The translations under genes and the position numbers were made by a program. This document shows positions 23,092 through 29,982 of a DNA stretch of 64,000 nucleotides, in pieces. Positions within the stretch are counted from its first letter, which is position 1. Each line of letters begins with the position of its first letter. Location: assembly GCF_024498175.1 (NCBI RefSeq), contig NZ_CP101823.1:2610987-2674986 (forward strand), read 5' to 3'. The notes under the pieces were generated by a model. The model saw only the letters and a program-made list of their open reading frames with translations. It did not search any database and had not been told where the DNA came from. This DNA comes from Haloplanus salinarum (lineage in GTDB: Archaea; Halobacteriota; Halobacteria; Halobacteriales; Haloferacaceae).

Positions 23092-23422
23092 CCCTCCCGT
23101 AGACGGCGATCATGGCGAGGCCGACGACGATCGCGACGGCGGCCGGGAACGCGAGCGGGCCGAGGCTGGCCTCGCCCAAGAATCCGCGAGTGGTACGGTA
23201 GGCGAGGTCGAGCGCGTCGGTCGGGCCGGCAAAGAAGCCGGTAGCGAGGCCCGCAAGAACGTCGCGAGTCGCGTCGATCGGACTCCGCAGGAACGCGAAC
23301 AGCGCGCCGATGAGCGTTGAGGCTCCGGCGGCGAACTGCGCGCCGATATACCCGAGTGCGGCGGCGGCGAGGCGCTCGCCGTTGATGCTCGCGCCGTCGA
23401 CGAAGGGCGTCGAATCACTCAC
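23078..23422 (-). CDS. 114-residue membrane protein, member of a tandem family
   Basis: It starts at GTG 23422 after GGAGGTGTGA. The protein has LAAAALGYIGAQFAAGASTLIGALFAF as a first hydrophobic stretch, a middle amphipathic part (DALDLAYRTTRGFLG), and a last helix beginning LGPLAFPAAVAIVVGLAMIAV, then a short polar end. The pair of markers LIGALF and LGPxAxPA, about 50 residues apart, is also present in the 23469 product, so the two are probably paralogues. No known family is recognised. Confidence 0.7.
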   Translation of the reverse strand: MSDSTPFVDGASINGERLAAAALGYIGAQFAAGASTLIGALFAFLRSPIDATRDVLAGLATGFFAGPTDALDLAYRTTRGFLGEASLGPLAFPAAVAIVVGLAMIAVYGRDALE

Positions 23423-23468
23423 GGGTCACACCTCCGGCGAGCGTCGCTCGAGGTCGGCGCGTGTTGAA

Positions 23469-23909
23469 TCACTCCTCGTCCTCGTCGGTTCCGATGATCG
23501 GGAGGTCTGTGCCGGTGAACAGTCCGAGAATCGAGTCGGACGTGAAGGGCATTTCGAGGTACTGCAGTAGGAGGTAGATACCAGCGAGCACGGCGCCGAT
23601 CGACGCGGGATAGGCGAACGGGCCGAGGGCACCCCACACGCCGGTAAGGAACGCCTCGGTTGCGGCGCCTGAACCGGCGCCGATCACGTCGGCGCCACCG
23701 ACAACGAGGGCCAGAATGAACTGACCAAAACCGTCGATGAACGACGTTGTCGGGACGATTATCACGTCGAACAGGGCGCCGATGAGTTCGCTGGTCTTTC
23801 CGAGGAACTGCAGCACCGGGTAGATGAACGCCGCGAACAGGATTCGCTGAACGTTACTCTCCGCGATAGACCGTAGGGATTCGAGCGGCGGGCCGGGAGT
23901 TTCTGCCAC
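23469..23909 (-). CDS. 146-residue membrane protein, member of a tandem family
   Basis: GTG 23909 is preferred as the start because GGGGGT lies seven bases upstream. An in-frame TTG at 23915 is only one base from that site. The protein has IQ/NVQRILFAAFIYPVLQFLG, ELIGALFDVIIVPTTSF, FILALVVGGADVIGA and a final LGPFAYPASIGAVLAGIYLLL helix, then an acidic end (GTDEDEE). It shares LIGALF and LGPxAxPA with the 23078 product. The gene follows the large exported protein by about a dozen bases. Function is unknown. Confidence 0.7.
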   Translation of the reverse strand: MAETPGPPLESLRSIAESNVQRILFAAFIYPVLQFLGKTSELIGALFDVIIVPTTSFIDGFGQFILALVVGGADVIGAGSGAATEAFLTGVWGALGPFAYPASIGAVLAGIYLLLQYLEMPFTSDSILGLFTGTDLPIIGTDEDEE

Positions 23910-23921
23910 GCTCAATACCCC

Positions 23922-25349
23922 CTAAATCAGCCCTTTGATGCGGCCCCAAATCCCACCGAGGGCGGCGATGATGCCGCCGATGATCGGGATGTTGACCCCG
24001 CCACCGGAATCCCCCATCGGGCCACCGACCACGCCGGCCGATTCGATCGCGTCCCTCTCGTCGCCGGTGACGAGATATTTCGCGTGGACGGCGATTTTCT
24101 GGCCGGGCTGAATGGTGGTGTCGAGCGAGACCTCGTCGCCTTCGTTGTCGAACATCGAAGTCGAGTCGGACCACGTCGAGATATCTCCGAACTCGGTGTC
24201 TGAGACGCCTTCGGCGGTCTCGACGGCGAGATACCGGTTCGAGGGGAGTTCGGTCTCGGCGACGAGTTCGGCGTTCGAGTAGGACAAGTCGTAGGCCGAG
24301 GGGAGTTCGAGCCGATAATAGAGATTCACACGGTCGGAGAAGGACGGGTAGCCGTCGGCGGCGGTGAAGTTAACCGAAACGTCGGAGGTACCGAGGTCGG
24401 CGGTGCGGAACTTCACCGGCATCGTGAGGCCGTGAATCGACCCCTCGTCGAGCGCGTCGGAGAACGTCGAGAGGTCGTCGATCGCGATCGTGCCGGTCGT
24501 CTTGTGTTCGGTGACGGTCTCGGTCTCGAGGTCGTCATCGTCGTCGGTGTCGACCTTGCGTTCACCGAACGACCACGTCGACATCTTCTCGACGTTCAGG
24601 GCGGTGAGGGTCACGTCGCCGGTGCCGCCGACAAAGTGAATCTCGACGGACTCGATGTTGTCGAACGTGCCGTCTCCGGCGGTGTTCGTCGCCATTTCAC
24701 CGAGTTGCCGCTGGTAGACGTAGCCCTCGCCGGTGCCGGTCGCGATCACGTCCTCGTCGAGAGAGGCCGAGCCGTTGATGCGGGCCGTCTTGTAGTCGCC
24801 GTCGGAGTCGACGACGCGCACTTGTACCTCGGCGCCGCTCCCGAGGGAGTTCACGTCGAGGACGAGCTGCAGGTAGCGGTTCGGCTCGTCGGAGCCGACA
24901 GAGAAGTTCGAGTAAGTTGCCGAGTCACCGGCCGCCGAGGCACTCACGCCGATCGCCTCGACACCGGCGGCCGGTTCGGTGTCGCTCACCGTGGCGCCGT
25001 TCGCGGTCCACTCGCTCGCGTCGAGTCCCGACGCGGAGTTGTTAGACTCGTCGGATTTGCGCGGGAACTCGCCGAGTGCGGCGGCATCGAGGTCACTCGC
25101 CTGAAACTCGAACGTGTTGTTTGCCGAGTCGTTCAGGGTTCCGGGTAGTGTTGCCTGGGTCCCGTCGTCGGCTTCGTAGGTGAGCGGAGAGTCCCAGGAG
25201 AGTTGATGCACGTCCTTCGTTACGTCGGCCTCGAGGCGAGCGCCCTGCGTGTAGTCGCTCGAGGAGTTGACTTGTGCCATCGCTGCGGGTGCGACCGCCG
25301 ATACCAGGAGAAGGGCGACGAGGCCGATCGCGGGGAGGCTACGTCGCAC
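23922..25349 (-). CDS. Exported 475-residue surface protein with hydrophobic C-terminal tail
   Basis: It starts at GTG 25349, about ten bases after GGAGGTG. The signal peptide is clear (LPAIGLVALLLVSAVAPAAMAQ). The mature part is acidic and beta-rich (SDEPNRYLQLVLDVNSLG, DVTLTALNVEKM), with sequons (NSS, NGS, NFT). The end is unusual: a Gly-rich linker and about 20 hydrophobic residues with Pro, Gly and Trp (IPIIGGIIAALGGIWGRIKG), more like an amphipathic or fusion-type helix than a classical anchor. It is the first long gene of the operon and one of two candidates for the main particle surface protein. No family is recognised. Confidence 0.78.
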   Translation of the reverse strand: MRRSLPAIGLVALLLVSAVAPAAMAQVNSSSDYTQGARLEADVTKDVHQLSWDSPLTYEADDGTQATLPGTLNDSANNTFEFQASDLDAAALGEFPRKSDESNNSASGLDASEWTANGATVSDTEPAAGVEAIGVSASAAGDSATYSNFSVGSDEPNRYLQLVLDVNSLGSGAEVQVRVVDSDGDYKTARINGSASLDEDVIATGTGEGYVYQRQLGEMATNTAGDGTFDNIESVEIHFVGGTGDVTLTALNVEKMSTWSFGERKVDTDDDDDLETETVTEHKTTGTIAIDDLSTFSDALDEGSIHGLTMPVKFRTADLGTSDVSVNFTAADGYPSFSDRVNLYYRLELPSAYDLSYSNAELVAETELPSNRYLAVETAEGVSDTEFGDISTWSDSTSMFDNEGDEVSLDTTIQPGQKIAVHAKYLVTGDERDAIESAGVVGGPMGDSGGGVNIPIIGGIIAALGGIWGRIKGLI

Positions 25350-25443
25350 GGTCGTCGAGCACCTCCTGGGGCGCGCGGAGATAGTCGTCGTGTTCGATAC
25401 GTCGATCGGCCACCCGGATGCGGGTGGGGGGTTCGCCGGTCAT
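25339..25443 (-). CDS. 34-residue first gene of the membrane operon
   Basis: The ORF runs from ATG 25443 to TAG 25339 and overlaps the start of the 475-residue protein. It encodes MTGEPPTRIRVADRRIEHDD, then a short helix ending APQEVLDDRAT. The CAGGAGGTG that codes for QEV is the Shine-Dalgarno of the next gene. It may be a genuine small soluble protein or a leader that couples translation. The order (promoter, this ORF, exported protein) supports it being translated. Confidence 0.5.
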   Translation of the reverse strand: MTGEPPTRIRVADRRIEHDDYLRAPQEVLDDRAT

Positions 25444-25504
25444 ACAACCACGACCGGGGCATCGGCCCCGGATAATCGCGCGGAGGGGCCGGGTGTTGAT
25501 ATGT

Positions 25505-25523
25505 AAGTCGAGTATAACGACTT
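25505..25523 (-). promoter_or_regulatory. Inverted repeat over a TATA-like box upstream of the membrane operon
   Basis: AAGTCG-AGTATAA-CGACTT is a perfect six-base inverted repeat whose seven-base centre holds a TATA-like TTATACT on the minus strand. A second AT-rich word (TTACATATC) lies just downstream. The ATG of the first operon gene is about 62 bases away. The divergent AbrB-like gene starts 79 bases on the other side. A repressor binding here would block TATA recognition. The AbrB-like protein or a phiH1-type repressor are candidates by position. Confidence 0.5.
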
Positions 25524-25601
25524 GAGTAGTGGGCCGTGTAGTAACTCGCGGCAATGTTTATCTGATAATGTGAGTCATAACAGGTTGCAGTCCCACCTCC
25601 C

Positions 25602-25793
25602 ATGAAGCGACAGATTGCGGATAGTCGGAAGTTGAACGATGCGGGCAACAGCGTAACGGTATCCTTACCGAAACGTGAACTCGAGACCTACGGAGTTTTG
25701 AACGGGGACGGACTCGCGGTCGACGAAGCGTCTCCGTACCTCGATATCGAGCGGGGTGTGATCGGCATCGAGGTACCGATTCCGTCCGAATAG
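25602..25793 (+). CDS. AbrB/SpoVT-like small DNA-binding protein
   Basis: This is a 63-residue protein. ADSRKLNDAGNSVTVSLPKRELETYGV has the swapped-hairpin beta-strand pattern of AbrB/MazE proteins, with the conserved SVTVSLPK core. A second part, YLDIERGVIGIEVPI, completes the small barrel. It is transcribed divergently from the membrane operon, with the inverted repeat and AT-rich sequence between them. A role as local transcriptional regulator of that operon is likely. An antitoxin role is less likely because no toxin gene lies beside it. Confidence 0.75.
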   Translation: MKRQIADSRKLNDAGNSVTVSLPKRELETYGVLNGDGLAVDEASPYLDIERGVIGIEVPIPSE

Positions 25794-26086
25794 CGGTCTC
25801 ATCTTTTAGAATCGAGCCGTCTCGTTTATGACCGGGGAGAGGAGAGTGTCGCTGCCGGCACGAAAACGGCCCCCGGAAAGTCCCACCTCCCTGGGGGCCG
25901 ACTCGGAGACGTTCTCCGAGCGGTCGTATGTCTCACTATTCTTGTATAACGGCTTTGGGGAGTTTCCCGTCTAAAGACATACTGCAAACTGGTTTCCGAT
26001 TTGGTGGGGGGTATCCGACCCCTTGTGTTTTCGAGGATGAACCGGTTCACGCCACGAGTCGGCCGGAGCGAGGTGGTTCGGCGGTA

Positions 26087-26109
26087 GCGGCGCGCGTTCT
26101 GCGCGCCGC
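26087..26109. terminator. Perfect nine-base hairpin, possible terminator or origin structure
   Basis: GCGGCGCGC (26087-26095) pairs with GCGCGCCGC (26101-26109) around the loop GTTCT and is followed on the plus strand by GTTATTTCC. It could end plus-strand transcripts of the AbrB-like gene. Archaeal termination relies more on T-runs than on stems, so the assignment is tentative. Confidence 0.3.
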
Positions 26110-26260
26110 GTTATTTCCTCTCCTCCTTAGAGGCATTGTCGTAAGCGGATTCCGCAAACCGGTTTCGGCGGCGCTCGCGCCTCACGCCCCGAAACGGCTG
26201 TTTCGCGAGCGGCGATCGACGGCGCTCGAGGCCGGCTCGACGGCGTCGACGGTCGCGATC

Positions 26261-26305
26261 GCGTCGATCACGCCGAGCGCCTGCGCGTCGATCACGCCGA
26301 GCGCC
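26261..26305. repeat. Two iteron-like direct repeats of 21 bases
   Basis: Two identical copies start with GCGTCGATCACGCC and end GAGCGCC, at 26261-26281 and 26285-26305, a period of 24 bases (about two helical turns). They lie in a gene-free patch next to the end of a candidate replication protein gene. Only two full copies are present. Confidence 0.45.
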
Positions 26306-26421
26306 GGTCTAAAGTGAAAATCGGCGCGTTCACGCCGCTAATGCCTGAAAATTATTGACGTCGAGGGGTAGAAACCGAGCGATGCGACTAAGAAAAGAGC
26401 GAGCGCCGGCCGAGGTCGTCG

Positions 26422-28161
26422 CTACCTCGGCGGGCCGAACTCGCGGATTCTCACGTCCTCCTCGTCGCGCCGGTGATCGGGCGACTCGAGTTCATGCTCG
26501 AGGTCGAGGAGGTTACCCTCCCACTCCGAGAGGTAAACGAACTCGCCGCGATCGCCGTCGGCGTCCTCCTGGTCGTCGGCGCGTTCCTCCTGGTCGCCGT
26601 CGCCGGCGTCGCTCGACGAGCCGCACCCGTTCGCCTCGCCGTTCTCGCGCGCCTCCTTTCGCTCGCGAGCACGTTCTTCGCGACCGAGCCGGCGCGCGGA
26701 GATAGTCTCCTCGTCGAAGTGGGGGGCGATTTTCGAGTCGATTAACTCCGAGACCTTCTCGTAGAGGTAGTCGGCGTCGAAGGCGATGATCGCGGGGTTC
26801 CCGACCGTGACCAGGAGGCCGAGGTCTTTGAGTTCGCCGACGTGATACTCGATATTCGACCTACTGTAGCCGGTAGCCGAAATGAGTTGCTCGTACGTAG
26901 CGCCGTAGTTCTCACAGATAATCGAGAGGATATCATACTGCGCGTCGGTCTGATACTTCATCGCCGCCGACCAAACGACCGGCTCGAAGCGGCTGTAGAA
27001 GCGACGAAGGTCCTCGCGACGACCGTCGGGGTGAGCGACCTCGACGGTCGGCTGTGTGCTCGGCTTAAAGTAGTCGTCGGCGACAAGGTCACCGTCGTCG
27101 ACGCCGGCCCACTCGAGGTGAGAGAGGACGAGCCGACGGAGCGACTTGAGTGTAGAGTCCCACTCGGAGAGGTGAGCCGTCGAATCGCCGGCGAGACTCG
27201 CCTCGAGCTTCGGATGGTGAAGTGGGTCGTCGCGAGAGCGGTCCTCCCAATCGGTCGCCTGGTAGCACTTGAGTTCTCGAGAAAGACGTTTTGTCGTCTC
27301 CTCGCCGTCCTCGATCGCGTCGACCTCGAGGGCGTCGAAGCCGAGCCGGTCCCACCGATCGGAGGTAATACGGGCTTCCATCCACCCGGCCTTGTCTCGG
27401 CGTTTCCAGGTCTTCACCTCGGCGCCGCCGCCCACGTCGATGAGGTTCTCGCTCTTATCGAGGCACAGTTTCACCGGATGTTTCTCGTCGATATCGAACC
27501 GGACGTGAGTCTCGAGCTTGAAGATGCGCGCCGAGTCGGCTTTCATATCGCCCACGTCGACGAGGTCGGGGTCGCCACCGAGGCGCTCGAGGGCGTCGGA
27601 GAGGCAGGTAAAGAGCCGGTCGATCACCTGGCCGGAGCGCTCGACATACGTCGTTCGGATTCGGAGACGAGTGCCTTCACCGTACGGAATCGAGTAGTCG
27701 TTTCCGTCCTTGTAGGTGAGGTCCTCCGCCTGGGGCTGAATATCAATCGAGCACGACGTAGGGGGTTTCTTGAGTTCCTCCTCACCATCCTCGTCGGTCT
27801 CACGACGTTTCAGCGTAAGCTTGTATTCGTACCATTGTTTCCACTCGCCGGCCGAGTTCTCTTTACCAGCTGTCCATCCGCTCGATTTAAAGACCCAAAC
27901 GTAGTCTCCGTCGGGGAGAAAGTCGGGGTCGGCCTCGACAATTTTCTCGCCGCCGGCCTCGCCGATCACGTCGCGCCACACGTCGCGACGGGAGTGGTTG
28001 TAGAGTTCGAGGCCGTCGTCGAGCACGACCGAGACGCCGACACCGTGAGTGATCGAAGCGGTCCGTCGAATCTTCGTCGCCGTCGAGCCGCTTTCGAGGT
28101 CCTGGGGAACCACGTCGGCGCCGAACTCGCCGCTCGCGAGGGATTCCGAGTCGAAGCTCAT
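26422..28161 (-). CDS. Large winged-helix protein, candidate replication initiator
   Basis: This 579-residue protein has no membrane segment. The N-terminal 200 residues are strand-rich. A middle part contains many conserved-looking Trp and charged residues. A winged helix lies at about 410-470 (YDILSIICENYGATYEQLI, YSRSNIEYHVGELKDLGLL). After that comes a long charged tail with Arg/Glu helices and an Asp/Glu-rich stretch. It starts at ATG 28161 overlapping the stop of a small zinc protein. Large proteins of this kind (some annotated DUF7845) recur on haloarchaeal plasmids and proviruses. Being the longest gene of the early-type operon and ending next to the repeat patch, it is my candidate for replication initiation. 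A transcription factor is the alternative. Confidence 0.6.
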   Translation of the reverse strand: MSFDSESLASGEFGADVVPQDLESGSTATKIRRTASITHGVGVSVVLDDGLELYNHSRRDVWRDVIGEAGGEKIVEADPDFLPDGDYVWVFKSSGWTAGKENSAGEWKQWYEYKLTLKRRETDEDGEEELKKPPTSCSIDIQPQAEDLTYKDGNDYSIPYGEGTRLRIRTTYVERSGQVIDRLFTCLSDALERLGGDPDLVDVGDMKADSARIFKLETHVRFDIDEKHPVKLCLDKSENLIDVGGGAEVKTWKRRDKAGWMEARITSDRWDRLGFDALEVDAIEDGEETTKRLSRELKCYQATDWEDRSRDDPLHHPKLEASLAGDSTAHLSEWDSTLKSLRRLVLSHLEWAGVDDGDLVADDYFKPSTQPTVEVAHPDGRREDLRRFYSRFEPVVWSAAMKYQTDAQYDILSIICENYGATYEQLISATGYSRSNIEYHVGELKDLGLLVTVGNPAIIAFDADYLYEKVSELIDSKIAPHFDEETISARRLGREERARERKEARENGEANGCGSSSDAGDGDQEERADDQEDADGDRGEFVYLSEWEGNLLDLEHELESPDHRRDEEDVRIREFGPPR

Positions 28162-28337
28162 AGTTCGCCGGCCCCCTCAAAACAAACGTCCATCCCGGTG
28201 TATCCACAGTTAAGGCACTCGTACAGGTCGGCTTTCTGCAGGTCGTCGGTAGGCTCCGTAGCATATCCCTTGTCGATCACGCCACCGACGCCAGCGAATT
28301 TACACCTCGGACAGACCGGGTTTTCAGGAGCGGTCAT
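28158..28337 (-). CDS. 59-residue zinc-ribbon protein
   Basis: Two Cys pairs, CPRCKF and CLNCGY, about 30 residues apart form a classical zinc ribbon. An acidic end (FEGAGEL) follows. The ATG 28337 overlaps the previous stop (ATGA) and has CAGGAGG upstream. It belongs to a series of small zinc proteins in the same operon, between the 28334 gene and the large winged-helix gene. It is likely to be a nucleic-acid or protein adaptor. Exact role unknown. Confidence 0.7.
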   Translation of the reverse strand: MTAPENPVCPRCKFAGVGGVIDKGYATEPTDDLQKADLYECLNCGYTGMDVCFEGAGEL

Positions 28338-28759
28338 CGGCCGAGGACCTCCTGATTCGGAACTAACCCCCGGATGCGGGGGCCTCTCTCGGGAGCGAGT
28401 CGAACGACTCCCCACCCGGAAACGTCGGGGGCGATCGCCGGCTCGCGGCGAGCGAGGTCGGCGTCGAGCGGGAGGACGAGCGAACAGTAGTCGCACGCCC
28501 ACCCGAAGACCGGCACCTCGTCGACGCCGAGCGCCTCGAGGCCGGCCTCGTCGACGAGGTCGGCGTCGATGCGGTGCGGCCTCCTGGTCGAACTCACATC
28601 GCGGCTGCAGGAGGGGCACTCGAAGCGACCTCGCGAGGGGTCGCCGTCGATCGGCGCGACCTCGGCGGCGATCGGGAGCGGTGCCTGGTCGTCGAGCGTC
28701 TCCTCGTCGACGGGGAGCGAGCCGCGCGGGCCGGGGTCGGAGTGATGCGATTCGCTCAT
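28334..28759 (-). CDS. 141-residue zinc-ribbon protein
   Basis: A disordered, acidic N-terminus of about 45 residues precedes CPSC (about 49) and CDYC (about 90) pairs, which make one zinc ribbon with a long insert. A C-terminal segment (VVRLAPERGPRIRGLVPNQ) follows. The start is ATG 28759, overlapping the upstream stop, with GGAGGTC in front. The end NQEVLGR carries the Shine-Dalgarno of the next gene. Family not recognised. Confidence 0.68.
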   Translation of the reverse strand: MSESHHSDPGPRGSLPVDEETLDDQAPLPIAAEVAPIDGDPSRGRFECPSCSRDVSSTRRPHRIDADLVDEAGLEALGVDEVPVFGWACDYCSLVLPLDADLARREPAIAPDVSGWGVVRLAPERGPRIRGLVPNQEVLGR

Positions 28760-28869
28760 GGGTCGACCTCCTCGAGCGCTTCGCCGCAGGAGGAACAGTA
28801 GGAGTGTCCGACGAAGACTCGCGAGCCACAGTCGGGACACTCATAGGAACAGGTTTCGCGATAGGTCAT
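28756..28869 (-). CDS. 37-residue zinc-ribbon microprotein
   Basis: Starting at ATG 28869, it has CPDCG and CSSCG pairs separated by 12 residues (SRVFVGHSYC), the minimal zinc ribbon, and ends EALEEVDP. Both ends overlap neighbouring genes by four bases, and AGGAGG precedes the start. The perfect zinc-ribbon spacing in so short a frame makes it credible. It resembles the rubredoxin-like or zinc-ribbon domains at the ends of larger proteins. Here it stands alone. Confidence 0.65.
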   Translation of the reverse strand: MTYRETCSYECPDCGSRVFVGHSYCSSCGEALEEVDP

Positions 28870-29126
28870 CGGTCGGCCTCCTGGTCGACGGCGTAGTTCG
28901 CGAGCGGTTCGGCGAGGTCCGGCTCGAGGACGGTCGAGAGGGAGGACCCACGCCGAATCACGACCACGTCGGCGGTCGGGATGTAACGCGCCTCATCGGC
29001 CACGAACTCGTCCGCAGGGACGCGCGCGCCGCGCTCCCACAGTACCGCCGGCTCGAGCGAGGGGGCGGCCGAGCGGTCGAGCCACCGCTCGCGCAGGTGA
29101 CCGGAGACGATGGGAGCGGCGCTCAT
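28866..29126 (-). CDS. 86-residue hypothetical protein
   Basis: MSAAPIVSGHLRERWLDR leads into a Glu/Ala-rich middle, then a strand-rich YIPTADVVVIRRGSSLSTVL and a helix ending VDQEADR. No Cys. The arrangement of a basic helix (RERW) with a later VVVIRRGSSLSTVLE strand recalls small RelE-like or HNH-less helper proteins, but the resemblance is weak. GGAGGTGAG precedes the ATG. It sits among zinc proteins in the early-type operon. Function unknown. Confidence 0.6.
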   Translation of the reverse strand: MSAAPIVSGHLRERWLDRSAAPSLEPAVLWERGARVPADEFVADEARYIPTADVVVIRRGSSLSTVLEPDLAEPLANYAVDQEADR

Positions 29127-29308
29127 CGGTCCTCACCTCCGTCGGTCGCGACGGCGCCGTTCGAGGCGATCGCGTCGAGGTCGCCGTCTCCGTCGCCGGC
29201 CGGAACACACTCGAGGCACGCCCACCCGACGCCGTCGACGGGCCGGCACCGGCGGATGCGGCCACAGTCGTCACACGGGCCGAGCGGCGCGTGTTTCCGC
29301 AGGTTCAT
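29123..29308 (-). CDS. 61-residue zinc-ribbon protein
   Basis: Pairs CDDCGR and CLECVP with 14-17 residues between give a compact zinc ribbon (PCDDCGRIRRCRPVDGVGW). The tail is acidic (DGDGDLDAIASNG). The ATG 29308 overlaps the stop of the longer zinc protein gene, preceded by CAGGAGG. It is another member of the zinc series of this operon. Confidence 0.68.
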   Translation of the reverse strand: MNLRKHAPLGPCDDCGRIRRCRPVDGVGWACLECVPAGDGDGDLDAIASNGAVATDGGEDR

Positions 29309-29982
29309 CGGCGGCCCTCCTGGTCGGCTTCGAGATACTGTAGGGCGTGGCGAGCGTGATAGCGGGCCTCGGAGTCGTCGCTCGCGTCGAGCACGTTCTG
29401 CAGGTGACGCTCGATATCGTCGCCGGCCTCGAGACCGCGAATCGAGCCACCGTCGGGCCGGAGGGTGTCGCCGTCGTCGTGGTCGGCCGGATCGGCGCCA
29501 CAGTAGGGGCACTCGGACTCACCTTCGTGGAGGTAGCCGCACCGGGGACACTCCTCGCGACCGCCGTCGGCGCTAAGGTCCGACGCCGCCGAGGCAACCT
29601 CGTCGCCGTTCTCGTCGATGAGGTACTCGTGGCTCGTGTTTTTGAGGTGTTGGTAGTGCTCGCCGCAGTCGTCACACTCGATCGCGCCGACTCGCGGGGT
29701 CGCGTAGCGAAGGCGGCCGCCACACTTGGGGCACGTCTCGGCGCGGAAACCGCCGTCTTCGGCTTCGACGAAGACCTCGTGACCACCGTCAGTCTCGACA
29801 CCGTCGGCTCGGCGGCATCGGTAGCACTTGACACCCTCGCCGCTCGTCCGGCCGCCACAGGAGGGACACTCCGGGTGGTCGTCGTCTCGATGCTTGGCGC
29901 GTTCTGCGGCGCGCTCATCTATCTCACAAGCACGACACTTGCGTCGCGGCGTCGGCCGACCGCAGGTGACGCACCCGCTCAT
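29305..29982 (-). CDS. 225-residue protein with several zinc ribbons
   Basis: Cys pairs occur in at least six places: CVTC, CRAC, CPSC with CYRC, CPKC with CDDC, and CPRC with CPYC. They form three or four ribbons spread along the first 165 residues. A helical C-terminal part (DDIERHLQNVLDASDDSEAR, then HALQYLEADQ) is probably a separate domain. The ATG overlaps the upstream stop with CAGGAGG before it. Multi-ribbon proteins of this type can act as scaffolds for polymerases or for host factors. Here the role is unknown. Compare the similar protein at 7729-8358. Confidence 0.75.
   Translation of the reverse strand: MSGCVTCGRPTPRRKCRACEIDERAAERAKHRDDDHPECPSCGGRTSGEGVKCYRCRRADGVETDGGHEVFVEAEDGGFRAETCPKCGGRLRYATPRVGAIECDDCGEHYQHLKNTSHEYLIDENGDEVASAASDLSADGGREECPRCGYLHEGESECPYCGADPADHDDGDTLRPDGGSIRGLEAGDDIERHLQNVLDASDDSEARYHARHALQYLEADQEGRR

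Larger units (their letters stand above)
25794..26421. other. Non-coding region with hairpin and iteron-like repeats; possible origin
   Basis: About 630 bases lie between the AbrB-like gene and the 3' end of the large winged-helix gene. The open frames here look like shadows. Two structures stand out. One is a perfect nine-base hairpin GCGGCGCGC/GCGCGCCGC at 26087-26109 with a five-base loop. The other is a direct repeat of 21 bases at 26261-26281 and 26285-26305 (spacing 24). Stretches around 25930-26040 and 26320-26400 are AT-rich for this genome. Beside a putative replication protein, this is the best candidate in the element for a replication origin or for converging terminators. Neither is proven. 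Confidence 0.35.

Noticed and set aside
23423-23472. 17-residue ORF between 23469 and 23078 genes
   Set aside because: It begins at a GTGA overlap but spans little more than the ribosome site of the next gene; too short to support.
14167-25443. Firm assignment as pleolipovirus
   Set aside because: One spike-like protein and one NTPase fit, but the number of small membrane genes is too high and homology cannot be judged by eye.
25928-26317. 129-residue plus-strand ORF in the gene-free patch
   Set aside because: Its repeated SITPSA phrase is a direct translation of the iteron-like DNA repeat, and there is no promoter or ribosome site.
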